NCBI GenBank assembly: GCA_003611955.1
Contig: RAZE01000009.1
Coordinates: forward strand, 62,001-126,000
Direction: 5' to 3'
DNA: 64,000 nt
From: a bacterium 1XD8-76
GTDB lineage: Bacteria > Bacillota > Clostridia > Lachnospirales > Lachnospiraceae
In this document: one piece after another, positions 9,151-18,128 of the stretch
Layout: the number at the start of each line of letters is the position of its first letter
How positions within the stretch are numbered: the first letter of the stretch is position 1
The notes under the pieces: model-generated
What the model saw: only the letters and a program-made list of their open reading frames with translations
Databases searched by the model: none
What the model was told of the DNA's origin: nothing
Translations under genes and position numbers: made by a program

Positions 9151-9693
9151 ATGTCAGGATTTAATAATTTGTGGGGCGAGAAGATATATCTTCGCTCGAT
9201 GACCCCACAGGACACGGATCGGATCGTGCGCTGGAGGAACAATCCGAGAGTGCGCAGGAACTTTATCTATCAGAAGCCGTTCACGAGAGAAGGACATCTC
9301 GCCTGGATCGAAACGAAAGTGAATACAGGAGAGGTGATCCAGTTTATCGTCTGTGAGAAGGAGACGGACAGGCCGGTGGGCAGCGTCTATTTCCGGGATA
9401 TCAGCAGAGAGCACCATAGGGCGGAGTATGGTATTTTTATCGGGGAGGACGATGCGGTGGGAAAGGGCATCGGCTCGGAGACCTGCCGCCTCGCTTGCGG
9501 CTATGGCTTTGAGGTGGAGAAATGGCACAAGATCATGCTGAGGGCACTTTCCGACAACGCGGCGGCGTTGCGGAGTTACGAGAAGGCGGGCTTTGTGCGG
9601 GAGGCGTATTTGAGGGAGGAAGTGTGCATTGACGGCGGCTACCGCGATGTTGTCTTGATGGGACTTATCAATCCAAAGGAAAAGAGCAGATGA
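9151..9693 (+). CDS. GNAT N-acetyltransferase (RimJ/RimL type), probably for an amino sugar
   Basis: A 180-residue single GNAT domain. It has LRSM at the first strand, WRNNPRVR at about residue 27, the acetyl-CoA pyrophosphate loop region GKGIGSE at about 106-112, and NAAALRSYEKAGFV at about 131-144, the usual C-terminal cofactor helix. It lies 3 bases after wecE and overlaps the next gene by 4 bases. WecD and PseH are enzymes of this kind that acetylate a 4-amino sugar, and both are possible here: WecD role from the wecE neighbour, PseH role from pseG/pseI upstream. Adjacency favours the WecE product. A ribosomal-protein acetyltransferase is less likely in this context. Confidence 0.75.
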   Translation: MSGFNNLWGEKIYLRSMTPQDTDRIVRWRNNPRVRRNFIYQKPFTREGHLAWIETKVNTGEVIQFIVCEKETDRPVGSVYFRDISREHHRAEYGIFIGEDDAVGKGIGSETCRLACGYGFEVEKWHKIMLRALSDNAAALRSYEKAGFVREAYLREEVCIDGGYRDVVLMGLINPKEKSR

Positions 9694-10622
9694 AAAAGGT
9701 TAGTTTTATAATTCCATGTTATCGTTCCTCGCTGACTATCGGCGGTGTGGTGGACGAACTGAGAGAGACCATGTCCGCCCTGTCGGACAGATACAGTTAT
9801 GAGATCATTCTCGTCAACGATTTTCCCGGGGACGATACTTTCGAAGTGATCAAAAAGCTGGCGCGGGAGGACGAGAATATCACGGGGATCAACTTTTCCC
9901 GGAATTTTGGACAGCACGCGGCGCTGATGGCGGGATTTCGCTATTGCAGCGGCGATATCACGGTATGTCTGGACGATGACGGACAGACGCCGGCGGACGA
10001 GGCGGGCAAGCTGCTGGAGAAGCTGGAGGAGGGCTACGATGTGGTCTATGCGAAATATGTCCACAAACAGCACTCGGCTTTTCGCAATTTCGGGAGCAAA
10101 GTGAATGAGCTGATGACCCGGCTTATGCTGGGGAAGCCGAGGGAGCTGTATATTTCCAGCTATTTTGCGGCGCGGAAGTTTGTGATCGATGAGATGACGA
10201 AATACCGCAACAGCTACCCCTATGTGATCGGGTTGGTGCTTCGGACAACAAAAAATATTGCCAATGTGGAGGTCTCCCACAGGGAGCGGGAGATAGGGAC
10301 TTCCGGCTATACGCTGGGGAAGCTTTTCGGCCTGTGGCTCAACGGCTTTACGGCGTTTTCCATCAAGCCGCTGCGGCTGGCTACGGCCTGCGGAGGACTG
10401 TGCGCTGTGGCGGGAATCCTGTACGGCATCTATACGGTCGTCAAGAAACTGATCAATCCGCTGGTGCCGGTGGGATGGAGCTCCACGATGGCGGCGATCA
10501 TGTTCATAGGGGGGATGATGATGCTGATGCTCGGGCTGATCGGAGAGTATATCGGGCGTATCTATATCAGTCTGAATGATGCGCCGCAGTATGTGGTGCG
10601 GGAGACGACGAGACAAGAGTGA
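9690..10622 (+). CDS. ArnC/GtrB-like undecaprenyl-phosphate glycosyltransferase (GT2)
   Basis: A 310-residue protein with a GT2 domain (SFIIPCYRS at the start, VNDFPGDDT at about 41, DDDGQTP at about 91) and two C-terminal membrane segments at about 230-250 and 268-290. The DDDGQTP motif resembles ArnC and GtrB enzymes that load a sugar on undecaprenyl phosphate. Following wecE and a GNAT, the likely donor is dTDP-Fuc4NAc or a related amino sugar (inference). It is the second GtrB-like gene here, so the locus seems to make at least two lipid-linked side-chain donors. Start overlaps the GNAT stop by ATGA. Confidence 0.82.
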   Translation: MKKVSFIIPCYRSSLTIGGVVDELRETMSALSDRYSYEIILVNDFPGDDTFEVIKKLAREDENITGINFSRNFGQHAALMAGFRYCSGDITVCLDDDGQTPADEAGKLLEKLEEGYDVVYAKYVHKQHSAFRNFGSKVNELMTRLMLGKPRELYISSYFAARKFVIDEMTKYRNSYPYVIGLVLRTTKNIANVEVSHREREIGTSGYTLGKLFGLWLNGFTAFSIKPLRLATACGGLCAVAGILYGIYTVVKKLINPLVPVGWSSTMAAIMFIGGMMMLMLGLIGEYIGRIYISLNDAPQYVVRETTRQE

Positions 10623-11896
10623 TGAGGAGAACGATAGTCTGGATTTTATATATCTTGATGGGGGTGCAGATCGCCTTCGGCTGTGTTTATCTTGTGACCG
10701 GTTTTACGGCGGAACAGAAATTCGCGGAAAATATCGTCACTTTTCTGCCGGCGGGAGTCCTCTATCCGGTGCAATTGGCCGCGGCGGCCGGCTCCGCATG
10801 GTATTTTCTGGGAAAGATGGGATTGCAGGACAGGCGCGTGCGGGGGTACCTGTGCGCCTTTCTTCTGACGGTGCCGTTTTTTCTGCAGATGCATCTGGCA
10901 AAGCTGGCCTGGTCCCTGTCTCTCTCCGCCCTTTTGTGGATGCTGGGGCTTGTTGTGGATATCCGGAAAAAGGGGATGTCCCGGGAGAGGGGAGTCAGGC
11001 TGCTGATATCCTATTTTTTGTACGGGATCATCTGCCCGGATGGACTGTGGCTGGGAGGCATTTTACTCTTGACGGTGCTGCCCCCTTCCATCGGAAGAGG
11101 ACAGACGGGAAAGACGTCGGGGCGGCGCAGGTTCTGCCTGGCTGTTTTTGTCACCGCGGCAGTGATCTTTCTCACCAATGCGGGGCTGAACGGAGCGCTG
11201 ACGGAACAACGCAGGATATACAGGGAGAATAATCCGGGGACGGCTGCGGTGTCCCGCTTTGTCTGGCCCAATTTTGCGACGAACTACTTTTTCTGGAGCG
11301 ACGAGGTGAAGGCGGTTCTGTCGGAGGAAGAGGCGATCGATGTCAGCGAACGGATCGATCTTCTGGAGAAGGAATTTTACCCCTCCATGCGGGAGACATA
11401 CGGGAGCGGAAAGGCGACCCTGTTGTGCCTGGAGATGGGATACCGGTGCCTGATGGACAGAAGCAAGGAGACTGTGCTGGAGATCCTGACGGATTTTAAG
11501 GATTATCTGCTGATACCGTTTACGGTGGAGAGGAACCTGCAGGGGCGGGGGGTGTCTCTGACCGCCTGGAATTACGGGCGGATGAAAGAACAGGGACCGC
11601 TTCTTGTGAAATATTATTATCGATACGGACTGTTTGAACTGCCCCTGCTGCTGCTCGGGAGTCTCCTTCTGTGGGGATTTCAGAGGGGTGACCGAAATAG
11701 TCAATGGAAATTGCTGCTGTACATGGGATTTCTGTACACGCTGTGGTATACGATGAAAAGTAATCTTCCGATCGATTACAAACAGGTGCTGCCGATATTG
11801 TTTATCTGGTACCTGGCGTCTGTCTGGGGGATTGCCATGAAACGGCCGGTGAGCCGGAACGAGGGGGAATATGTCGGGAAACAGAGGACTGATTAG
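10622..11896 (+). CDS. Polytopic membrane protein, function unknown
   Basis: About 424 residues with some 8-9 hydrophobic segments and a hydrophilic loop of roughly 130 residues between about 195 and 325. I do not recognise the family. Position directly after an ArnC/GtrB-like gene, and the run of similar polytopic genes, suggest a GT-C-type transferase or a companion of one, but no catalytic DE or HPP motif is visible after the first membrane segment. Start may be GTG 10619 or ATG 10622. The latter overlaps the upstream stop by one base. The C-terminus overlaps the next gene by 26 bases. Confidence 0.6.
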   Translation: MRRTIVWILYILMGVQIAFGCVYLVTGFTAEQKFAENIVTFLPAGVLYPVQLAAAAGSAWYFLGKMGLQDRRVRGYLCAFLLTVPFFLQMHLAKLAWSLSLSALLWMLGLVVDIRKKGMSRERGVRLLISYFLYGIICPDGLWLGGILLLTVLPPSIGRGQTGKTSGRRRFCLAVFVTAAVIFLTNAGLNGALTEQRRIYRENNPGTAAVSRFVWPNFATNYFFWSDEVKAVLSEEEAIDVSERIDLLEKEFYPSMRETYGSGKATLLCLEMGYRCLMDRSKETVLEILTDFKDYLLIPFTVERNLQGRGVSLTAWNYGRMKEQGPLLVKYYYRYGLFELPLLLLGSLLLWGFQRGDRNSQWKLLLYMGFLYTLWYTMKSNLPIDYKQVLPILFIWYLASVWGIAMKRPVSRNEGEYVGKQRTD

Positions 11897-13493
11897 AAAA
11901 TTTTATCCATATTTTGTGCTGGGGATTGCTTTTGCGGCGCTGTTTTTCTGGAATGCGTTCTACCTGGAAAACTGGCTGGATTCGGATATGGCTGCGGAGA
12001 TGATGTTTTCGAAACTTCTGGCCGAGGAGGGAAAGCTGTTTGCCACGACAAACTGGTACTATTCGACGGAGTTTCGTTTTTTATACACCCATCTGATCAT
12101 GGGGCCGCTGTTCCATATATTGGACAACTGGCATGTGATAAGAATGATAACAAACGTTATTTTTTATATTCTGTTGCTGCTGTCCTATTTTTATATGATG
12201 GCGGAACTGCCCGTGGATAAAAACAGGAAGATACTGGGAGGAGCCGTACTGCTTCTTCCCTTCTCGGAGACGATGATGCTGCATATGCATATGGGAAATA
12301 CCTATATGTCCCATGTCATCCTTCTGTTTTTCTATCTGGGGCTGTTTTTGCGTCTGGCAAAGAAGGGGAGAGGGGCGGGACGCCGGGGGGCTGACATGCT
12401 GTTGTATGCGGCACTGTCCGTGGTCTGCGGGGTGTCGGGCGTCCGCTATATGCTGGCGCTGCAGTGTCCGCTGCTTCTGGCGTCCGTCTGGTATCTGATG
12501 GCGGACAAAGCGTTTCCGGCGCTGCGGAGTGAGGTGAGTCGGGAGAAGATGAGGGCAGTATTTTCGGGGGAGCGGCTGCGCTTTCTGGCAGTTTCCGCCG
12601 CCGGCCTGTTCGGCTGTCTGGCGGGATATGGGATCAATGTGCTCTACATCAGTCGTACCTACAGCTTTCAGACGTACGAGACAACAAACTTTATTGATGT
12701 CTACCAGGGCGTTTTTCTGGAGCGTCTGCAGGACGCGTTCGGGAGTCTCCTGATGCTTTTCGGCTATATCCCGGGGAAGAGCGTGCTGTCCCTGAGGGGC
12801 GTTATCTCGATGATGGCCTTTCTGCTTTTGATTCTCCTGGGGTATGCGGCGCTGCGTGTGAGAAGAGAACGAAATTTATTAAAACGCTATTTAACATTTC
12901 TTTTTTACAGCAGCTTCCTGCTGAACACCGTTGTCTTTGTTTTCACCGACAGTACTCTGGTGCCCAGATATTACATTACAACTGTTGTTTTATTAATCCC
13001 CATCGTGCTGTTTTATCTGGAGGCAGAGAGGAGACCTCTGGACAGATATCTGTTCGTTTCTCTGCTTGCGCTCTGTCTGTTGACCGGTGCGGCCAAGACG
13101 GGTCTGTCCATGATGACCTCGGACAAAAATGCGGAGAAGAGAGTGATCGCCAGGCAGCTGGAGGAGAAAGGCTACCGTTTCGGGTATGCGACTTACTGGA
13201 ATGCCAACATTGTGCAGGAACTGTCGAACGGGGCGGTGGAGATCGCCAACCTGCACATGGGGGAGGACGGCAGTCTCTCGCTGTTTCGCTGGTCCTCCAT
13301 GCAGCGCTACTACGAGGAGGATTATGCGCAGGACAGGGTTTTCCTGCTGTTGACGGAGGAGGAGGAGAGCACCCTGGGAGGAAGCGGGTTCCTGGAAGCG
13401 GGCGAGGAGGAATTTCGCTCAGGCGGCTACGCGGTGTACGGGTATGCGGATAATGAGGCCTTTCTGGAGGCGAAGGGGGAGGACAGGATATGA
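11871..13493 (+). CDS. Polytopic GT-C-like membrane protein
   Basis: A 540-residue protein with about 11 membrane segments and a soluble C-terminal region of about 110 residues. The first outer loop contains LDSDM at residues 36-40, acidic residues in the position where GT-C enzymes keep their catalytic aspartate. GAGGGGGAAT lies just before the ATG. It overlaps the preceding gene by 26 bases and the following SGNH gene by 4, so translation is tightly coupled. Probable role: external transfer of a lipid-linked sugar or another membrane step of glycan decoration (inference). No precise family assigned. Confidence 0.58.
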   Translation: MSGNRGLIRKFYPYFVLGIAFAALFFWNAFYLENWLDSDMAAEMMFSKLLAEEGKLFATTNWYYSTEFRFLYTHLIMGPLFHILDNWHVIRMITNVIFYILLLLSYFYMMAELPVDKNRKILGGAVLLLPFSETMMLHMHMGNTYMSHVILLFFYLGLFLRLAKKGRGAGRRGADMLLYAALSVVCGVSGVRYMLALQCPLLLASVWYLMADKAFPALRSEVSREKMRAVFSGERLRFLAVSAAGLFGCLAGYGINVLYISRTYSFQTYETTNFIDVYQGVFLERLQDAFGSLLMLFGYIPGKSVLSLRGVISMMAFLLLILLGYAALRVRRERNLLKRYLTFLFYSSFLLNTVVFVFTDSTLVPRYYITTVVLLIPIVLFYLEAERRPLDRYLFVSLLALCLLTGAAKTGLSMMTSDKNAEKRVIARQLEEKGYRFGYATYWNANIVQELSNGAVEIANLHMGEDGSLSLFRWSSMQRYYEEDYAQDRVFLLLTEEEESTLGGSGFLEAGEEEFRSGGYAVYGYADNEAFLEAKGEDRI

Positions 13494-14356
13494 GGAAGGA
13501 GACGGAGAACCTGCAAAAAAATCCCCTGATCGGACGGTTATGCATGGTTTTGATCCTTTTGGCGGGGGCGGCAGTCTGCGTGTCGGCGGTGCTGGGGATC
13601 CACAGGATCGCAGGGGAACAGAAGAAAAAACAGATCGCGGCCCGGAGGGGCGATGTGGAGATACTGGTTCTGGGTGACAGCATCTGGGACCTGGAGCGGG
13701 GCGACACCGGGATCGCGGCGCTTCTGGAAAAGGAGCTTGATAATGTGACGGTGTACAACTGTGCGGTGAAGGGAAGCCGGGCGGCGAAGGACGAGTACGG
13801 ACTGTGCGCGATGGCGGAACATATCGCCGGAAAAAGCCGGATCGACTTTCCGGGGGACGTGCAGGCGGCGGAAGTATTAGAGAAAATAGATTTATCAAAT
13901 GTAGATTATATTTTTATTTCTTACGGATTGAACGATTATTTTGGAGCGGTGAAACGAAAAAATCCAGACGACTGTTATGATATAACCACTTATGAGGGGG
14001 CTCTGTGCAGTTCCATCGAGCTGCTGCGGGAGAGCTGTCCCGGGGCGGAGTTCGTGATCCTCTCTCCCACCTATTGCCAGGGATATTCCTACGGGCAGGT
14101 GATCCATGAGAGTACGAGCCATGATTACGGCGGGGGAACCGGTGCGGATTATGCGGCGTCGGCGAGGAGGATCGCGGAGGCTTACGAGTATCCTTATATC
14201 GATCTGTACGGGGAACTGGGGATCTCGATCCACAATGGGGCGGAATATCTGGAGGATGCCACCCATCTGACGGAGAAGGGGAGAAAGGCTTACGCCGGGA
14301 TACTGGCGGCACATTTGGTGAGACAGTGGCAGGAGAGCGGGAGTACGAATGCGTAG
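13490..14356 (+). CDS. Membrane-anchored SGNH/GDSL hydrolase-like protein
   Basis: A 288-residue paralogue of the protein at 1662, with one membrane segment at about residues 18-38. Block I is LGDSIW at about 61, block III is GLNDYF at about 144, and block V is EDATHL near the C-terminus with Asp and His in place, so the catalytic set looks complete. Predicted extracellular. Likely an esterase or acyl-transfer partner acting on the surface glycan, like its paralogue. ATGA overlap with the gene before and an 8-base overlap with the one after. Bases 13875-13940, covering block III, are strikingly AT-rich and use TTA and ATA codons unlike the rest of the gene. Confidence 0.8.
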   Translation: MRKETENLQKNPLIGRLCMVLILLAGAAVCVSAVLGIHRIAGEQKKKQIAARRGDVEILVLGDSIWDLERGDTGIAALLEKELDNVTVYNCAVKGSRAAKDEYGLCAMAEHIAGKSRIDFPGDVQAAEVLEKIDLSNVDYIFISYGLNDYFGAVKRKNPDDCYDITTYEGALCSSIELLRESCPGAEFVILSPTYCQGYSYGQVIHESTSHDYGGGTGADYAASARRIAEAYEYPYIDLYGELGISIHNGAEYLEDATHLTEKGRKAYAGILAAHLVRQWQESGSTNA

Positions 14357-16145
14357 TATGGAGAGTAATATCACAGGTTTTCGCCGGGAAAGGGGAAAGC
14401 TTTTTCTGAAAAGGAACAGATGGAGTATTTTGGCGCTGGCGGTGATTTTGCTGGCAGGTTTATTTTTTATCTCCCAAAAACAGGGATATCATATGGACGA
14501 ACTGCTGTCCTTTGAGCTGGCGAACGCGGAGTTCACTCCCTGGATCGTGCCGACCCAGCCGGAGGGCAGGCTGGAGAAGTTTGTCAGAAACGAGATATAC
14601 GGGGACAGCTTCGGGGAGACCTGCTCCAATATTGCGGAAAATGTGAAGGATGTGCTGCAAAACCGCGGGGCCAGCAAAATGCTCTCCTACAAGGCGGATG
14701 TGTACGAGGAGCCGGTCTGGATCTCGGCGAGGCAGTTTCGGGATTACATTACGACGGACAGCAGGGATCATTTCAATTATCTGTCAGTCTATTTCAACGT
14801 GAAGGACGATAACCATCCGCCGCTTCATTTTATGGCGCTGCACACGGTGAGTTCTGTCTTTCAGGGAAAGGTATCGCCCTGGATGGGATGCGGCATTAAT
14901 CTGGCGCTGCTTCTCGGGATCTGTGTTTTGCTGATGAAGACAGGCGGGGAATTTCTGGGAGGCGACAGAGAGTTCGGCGCGGCGGTCTGCCTTCTCTACG
15001 GGCTCAGCATGGCGGGGATCGCGACGCTGCTGCTGATCAGGATGTATGCGATGCTGACTTTCTTTTGCGTGGCGGAACTGTATCTGCACCTGAAAAAGAA
15101 AAGGAGCGGACAGTGGGAGAAGGATAACCGGATGTTGATCTTCGTGACGGTCTGCGGTTTTCTTACGCAGTACTATTTTGTGATCTATATGCTGTTTTTA
15201 GCCGGGTTGACGATCGTTTTCCTGTGGCGGGACGAGAGAAAAAAAGTGTGGTATTATGTCAGGACAATGGGCATTTCCGCGGTCCTTGGACTTTGCATTT
15301 TTCCATTTTCCGTTATGGATGTCCTCTACAGTGAGCGGGGAGTGGAATCGGTACAGAATCTCGGCGGCGGGCTGTCGGGACTCGGCGAGCGGCTGGCACA
15401 TTTTTCGGGGATCATAAAGAAGGAAGCGCTGGGGGATACCATGGGATTGGGGATCTTACTGCTTGTTTTGACTGCGGCGCTTGCGGCGTGGCTTCTGGCA
15501 AAATGGGGGCAGGACAGGGAACTTGCCAGGGTCAGGGCGAAAGAGCGCGAAAAAGGAAAAAAATGGGAGTACTATATGATCTGTATTCCCTGCGCCGGTT
15601 ATTTTCTGGTGGTGGTAAAGATAGCTCCCTACTATGCGGACCGCTATCTGATGCCGATCTTTCCGCTGATCGCTCTTATAACAGCAATCCTTCTGCAAAA
15701 GAGCCTGGATGTCCTGAAGAAATATTTGAGGGGCTTCGGCCGCAGGGGAGTGATGACGGTGCTGGCAATGCTGCTTGTGCTGCCGGGGCTTTTGACGCAG
15801 ACGCCGGAATACCTGTACAAGGGTTACAACCGGCAGGAGCGGATGGCACAGGAGAACAGCGACAGAGCCTGTATCTGCGTCTACGAGGGAGTGGGGTATT
15901 ACCAGAATCTGATCGAGTTCACCCACTATAAAGAGACGCTTTTGGTGACGCAGGAGGAACTGCTTGGCCGGAGCGAAGATGAGGTTTTGCGGCGGGAGCC
16001 GGAGGTGGTTGTACTGATGAAGAATAACATTGATCAGAAAGCGGTGAAAAAGTATCTGGAAGAGCAATACGGATTCTATCCGGAGGAGTATCTGATCCGG
16101 GCGTCGGTCCATCAGGACACGGTGCAGTTTTTTCGGAAGAAGTAG
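14349..16145 (+). CDS. GT39/ArnT-like polytopic glycosyltransferase
   Basis: A 598-residue protein with about 11 membrane segments. The first segment is followed by HMDE at residues 48-51, and DDNHPPLH occurs at 153-160. An acidic pair after the first segment and an HPPL motif in the first large loop are typical of GT39 and ArnT-like GT-C enzymes, which use polyprenyl-phosphate sugars outside the membrane. The clearest GT-C of the polytopic set. The ~90-residue insertion between the two motifs is longer than in ArnT as I remember it. The C-terminal ~110 residues are soluble. ATG 14349 has GGGAG five bases upstream. Coupled to the SGNH gene. Confidence 0.72.
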   Translation: MRSMESNITGFRRERGKLFLKRNRWSILALAVILLAGLFFISQKQGYHMDELLSFELANAEFTPWIVPTQPEGRLEKFVRNEIYGDSFGETCSNIAENVKDVLQNRGASKMLSYKADVYEEPVWISARQFRDYITTDSRDHFNYLSVYFNVKDDNHPPLHFMALHTVSSVFQGKVSPWMGCGINLALLLGICVLLMKTGGEFLGGDREFGAAVCLLYGLSMAGIATLLLIRMYAMLTFFCVAELYLHLKKKRSGQWEKDNRMLIFVTVCGFLTQYYFVIYMLFLAGLTIVFLWRDERKKVWYYVRTMGISAVLGLCIFPFSVMDVLYSERGVESVQNLGGGLSGLGERLAHFSGIIKKEALGDTMGLGILLLVLTAALAAWLLAKWGQDRELARVRAKEREKGKKWEYYMICIPCAGYFLVVVKIAPYYADRYLMPIFPLIALITAILLQKSLDVLKKYLRGFGRRGVMTVLAMLLVLPGLLTQTPEYLYKGYNRQERMAQENSDRACICVYEGVGYYQNLIEFTHYKETLLVTQEELLGRSEDEVLRREPEVVVLMKNNIDQKAVKKYLEEQYGFYPEEYLIRASVHQDTVQFFRKK

Positions 16146-16187
16146 AGGAGACAACGGTTCGGGCGGAAATTTGTGAGGTGACAGGTT

Positions 16188-17318
16188 GTGATAGTGAAGT
16201 TGGTGATGCTGGGAGTCTGGATGGTCCTGGTGCCGCTGGGAGCAGGATATTTTGCTGTGGAGGTCGGGAAGAAAAAGGGAGGGGAGGCAGCGGAGAGCCT
16301 GTGTTTTCTGTTTGGACTGGGCTTTATTTTGATGTGGGCTGCCTTTCAGCTGATCGCGGTTCCTCTTGTGCTGGCGGCGGGAAAATTCCGACAGGTGGAG
16401 ATGGCTTTTGAGATGGCGGGCTGGACCTTTTTCCTTGCCGGCGCGCTTTTGTTTGTGCTGCATTTAAGAGGTGGATTGGCGGGGAGACTTCTTGTCCGGG
16501 GGAAGGATCAGTTAAGAAGTCTGAAGAGCAGAGAGGGTGTGTTCTGCCTGCTGTTGTGGGGGGTTTTTCTGATGACCCTGCTGTTTCAGATGCTGCAGGC
16601 CTACCGCCTCGCCTATGCGGACGGGGATGACGCCTACTATATTCCGATCTCCACGGCGGCCAATCTGGGAGGGGGGATGTACGCCGTCGATTCCTATACC
16701 GGGGCGCCGACCACGCTGGATCTGCGGCATGGGCTGGCGCCTTTCCCCATCTGGGTCTCTTTTATCGCGGCGAAATGCGGCGTGAACGCGGCGGTGGCGG
16801 CGCACTCCCTGATACCGCTTGTATTGATACCGGTGACCTACGCGCTGTATCTGGAGATCGGCAGACTGCTCTGCAGGGATGCGGTCCCCCGGAAAAAGAC
16901 GGGGAGAGGCGGGCAGGATACGCTGTTGCCGGTCTTTATGCTGTTTGTTTCGCTGCTCCAGATTTTTGGGAATTATTCGATCTATCCGGCCTCCACGTTT
17001 CTGCTGACCAGGACCAGACAGGGAAAGGCGGCGCTGGGGAATGTGATACTGCCATTTTTTGTCCTGCTGCTCTACCGGATGGCGGAGGAGGTAAAGAAGC
17101 AGGGAAAGGCGGGGGCGCGGAATGTGCTGTGGCTGATGGCTGCCATGACCGCGGGGTGCCTGTGCAGTACAATGTCCGGCTTTCTGTGCGGCATGCTGGT
17201 GATGCTGACGGCCCTTCTTCTCTTTCTTTTATACCGGAAGCCGCATATTTTGTGGCAGTGTGCCCTTGGCTGTATACCGGGGGTGATTTATGCCATGTTT
17301 TATCTGAAGCTCAAGTGA
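16188..17318 (+). CDS. DUF6077-like polytopic membrane protein
   Basis: A 376-residue protein with about 9-10 hydrophobic segments. The loop after the fourth segment contains ADGDDAYY at residues 144-151, which I associate with the DUF6077 membrane family of clostridia. The acidic motif resembles GT-C active sites, but activity is not established. Start is GTG 16188 with a GAGGTGACAG stretch before it. GTG 16194 is an alternative. The protein ends in a membrane helix and the next gene begins 18 bases later with another membrane protein, so the two probably work as a pair. Confidence 0.6.
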   Translation: MIVKLVMLGVWMVLVPLGAGYFAVEVGKKKGGEAAESLCFLFGLGFILMWAAFQLIAVPLVLAAGKFRQVEMAFEMAGWTFFLAGALLFVLHLRGGLAGRLLVRGKDQLRSLKSREGVFCLLLWGVFLMTLLFQMLQAYRLAYADGDDAYYIPISTAANLGGGMYAVDSYTGAPTTLDLRHGLAPFPIWVSFIAAKCGVNAAVAAHSLIPLVLIPVTYALYLEIGRLLCRDAVPRKKTGRGGQDTLLPVFMLFVSLLQIFGNYSIYPASTFLLTRTRQGKAALGNVILPFFVLLLYRMAEEVKKQGKAGARNVLWLMAAMTAGCLCSTMSGFLCGMLVMLTALLLFLLYRKPHILWQCALGCIPGVIYAMFYLKLK

Positions 17319-17336
17319 AAAGGAAAAGGGGACATC

Positions 17337-18101
17337 ATGTGGAGTGAAATTATTCTCATGTTTAAAAATTATATCGGAAACGGCTGGGCGGCCGGACTTT
17401 TTGCGGCGGCTTTTCTGTATCTGCTGCTGACCGAGAAGGACAGGACAAAACGGATCATACTGCTGTATACTTCCGCGTTGACGGCGGCGCTGTTTTTCTG
17501 TCCCCTGTTTGCGGAGGAGGTTTATCGGTATCTGGATGAGGAGACCTACTACCGCATCCTGTGGCTGGTGCCGATGACGGCGGTGATCGCCTATGCCGGG
17601 ATCCGGCTGACGGCGGGATGTCAAAAGACGTGGGGGAAAGCGGCGGCGGCGTTTTTTGTCTGCGCGGCGATCGTGCTGACAGGGGATTACGTCTATGACA
17701 ACCCCTACTTTGAGCCGGCTTCCAATCGATTTCATGTACCGCAGACGGTGGCGCTTGTCTGCGACGCGATCATTGTGGAGGGGCGGGAAGTGCGGGCGGT
17801 CTTTCCGGGGGAGATGCTGCCCTATGTGAGACAGTACACGGCCAACATCTGCATGCCCTACGGCAGGGAGATGGCGGTGGAGCGCTGGCAGAACGACAAC
17901 CCGCTCTACGATGAGATGGGGGAGGAGGAGCCGGACTGCGAAAAGATAGCTCTTCTCGCGGCGCAGCAGGATTGTCATTATATTATTATGCATGAGACAA
18001 AGTCCGGGCAGGAGGCGTTTGAAAAAAACGACTATCGCTATGTGGAGACGGTAGCCGGCTATCGTATTTATCTGCAGGACGGAGCATATCTGGGGCTTTG
18101 A
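17337..18101 (+). CDS. Small membrane protein with soluble C-terminal domain, unknown
   Basis: A 254-residue protein with four hydrophobic segments (about 15-33, 41-58, 71-90, 102-118) followed by a soluble domain of about 130 residues likely outside the cell. I do not recognise a catalytic motif. The tail ends in a short YIIMHETKSG and YRIYLQ pattern that recalls the soluble tails of the GT-C-like proteins at 6204 and 11871. It follows the DUF6077-like gene at 18 bases with AAAAGGGG before the ATG and is the last gene of the plus-strand run; a convergent gene ends 28 bases beyond it. Confidence 0.55.
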   Translation: MWSEIILMFKNYIGNGWAAGLFAAAFLYLLLTEKDRTKRIILLYTSALTAALFFCPLFAEEVYRYLDEETYYRILWLVPMTAVIAYAGIRLTAGCQKTWGKAAAAFFVCAAIVLTGDYVYDNPYFEPASNRFHVPQTVALVCDAIIVEGREVRAVFPGEMLPYVRQYTANICMPYGREMAVERWQNDNPLYDEMGEEEPDCEKIALLAAQQDCHYIIMHETKSGQEAFEKNDYRYVETVAGYRIYLQDGAYLGL

Positions 18102-18128
18102 AGCCATCGCGCCATCCGGCTGCAGGGA

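Noticed and set aside
16188-18101. One gene broken by a frameshift (DUF6077-like plus next membrane protein)
   Set aside because: The second gene has its own ribosome site (AAAAGGGG) and a proper N-terminus, so two genes are more likely.
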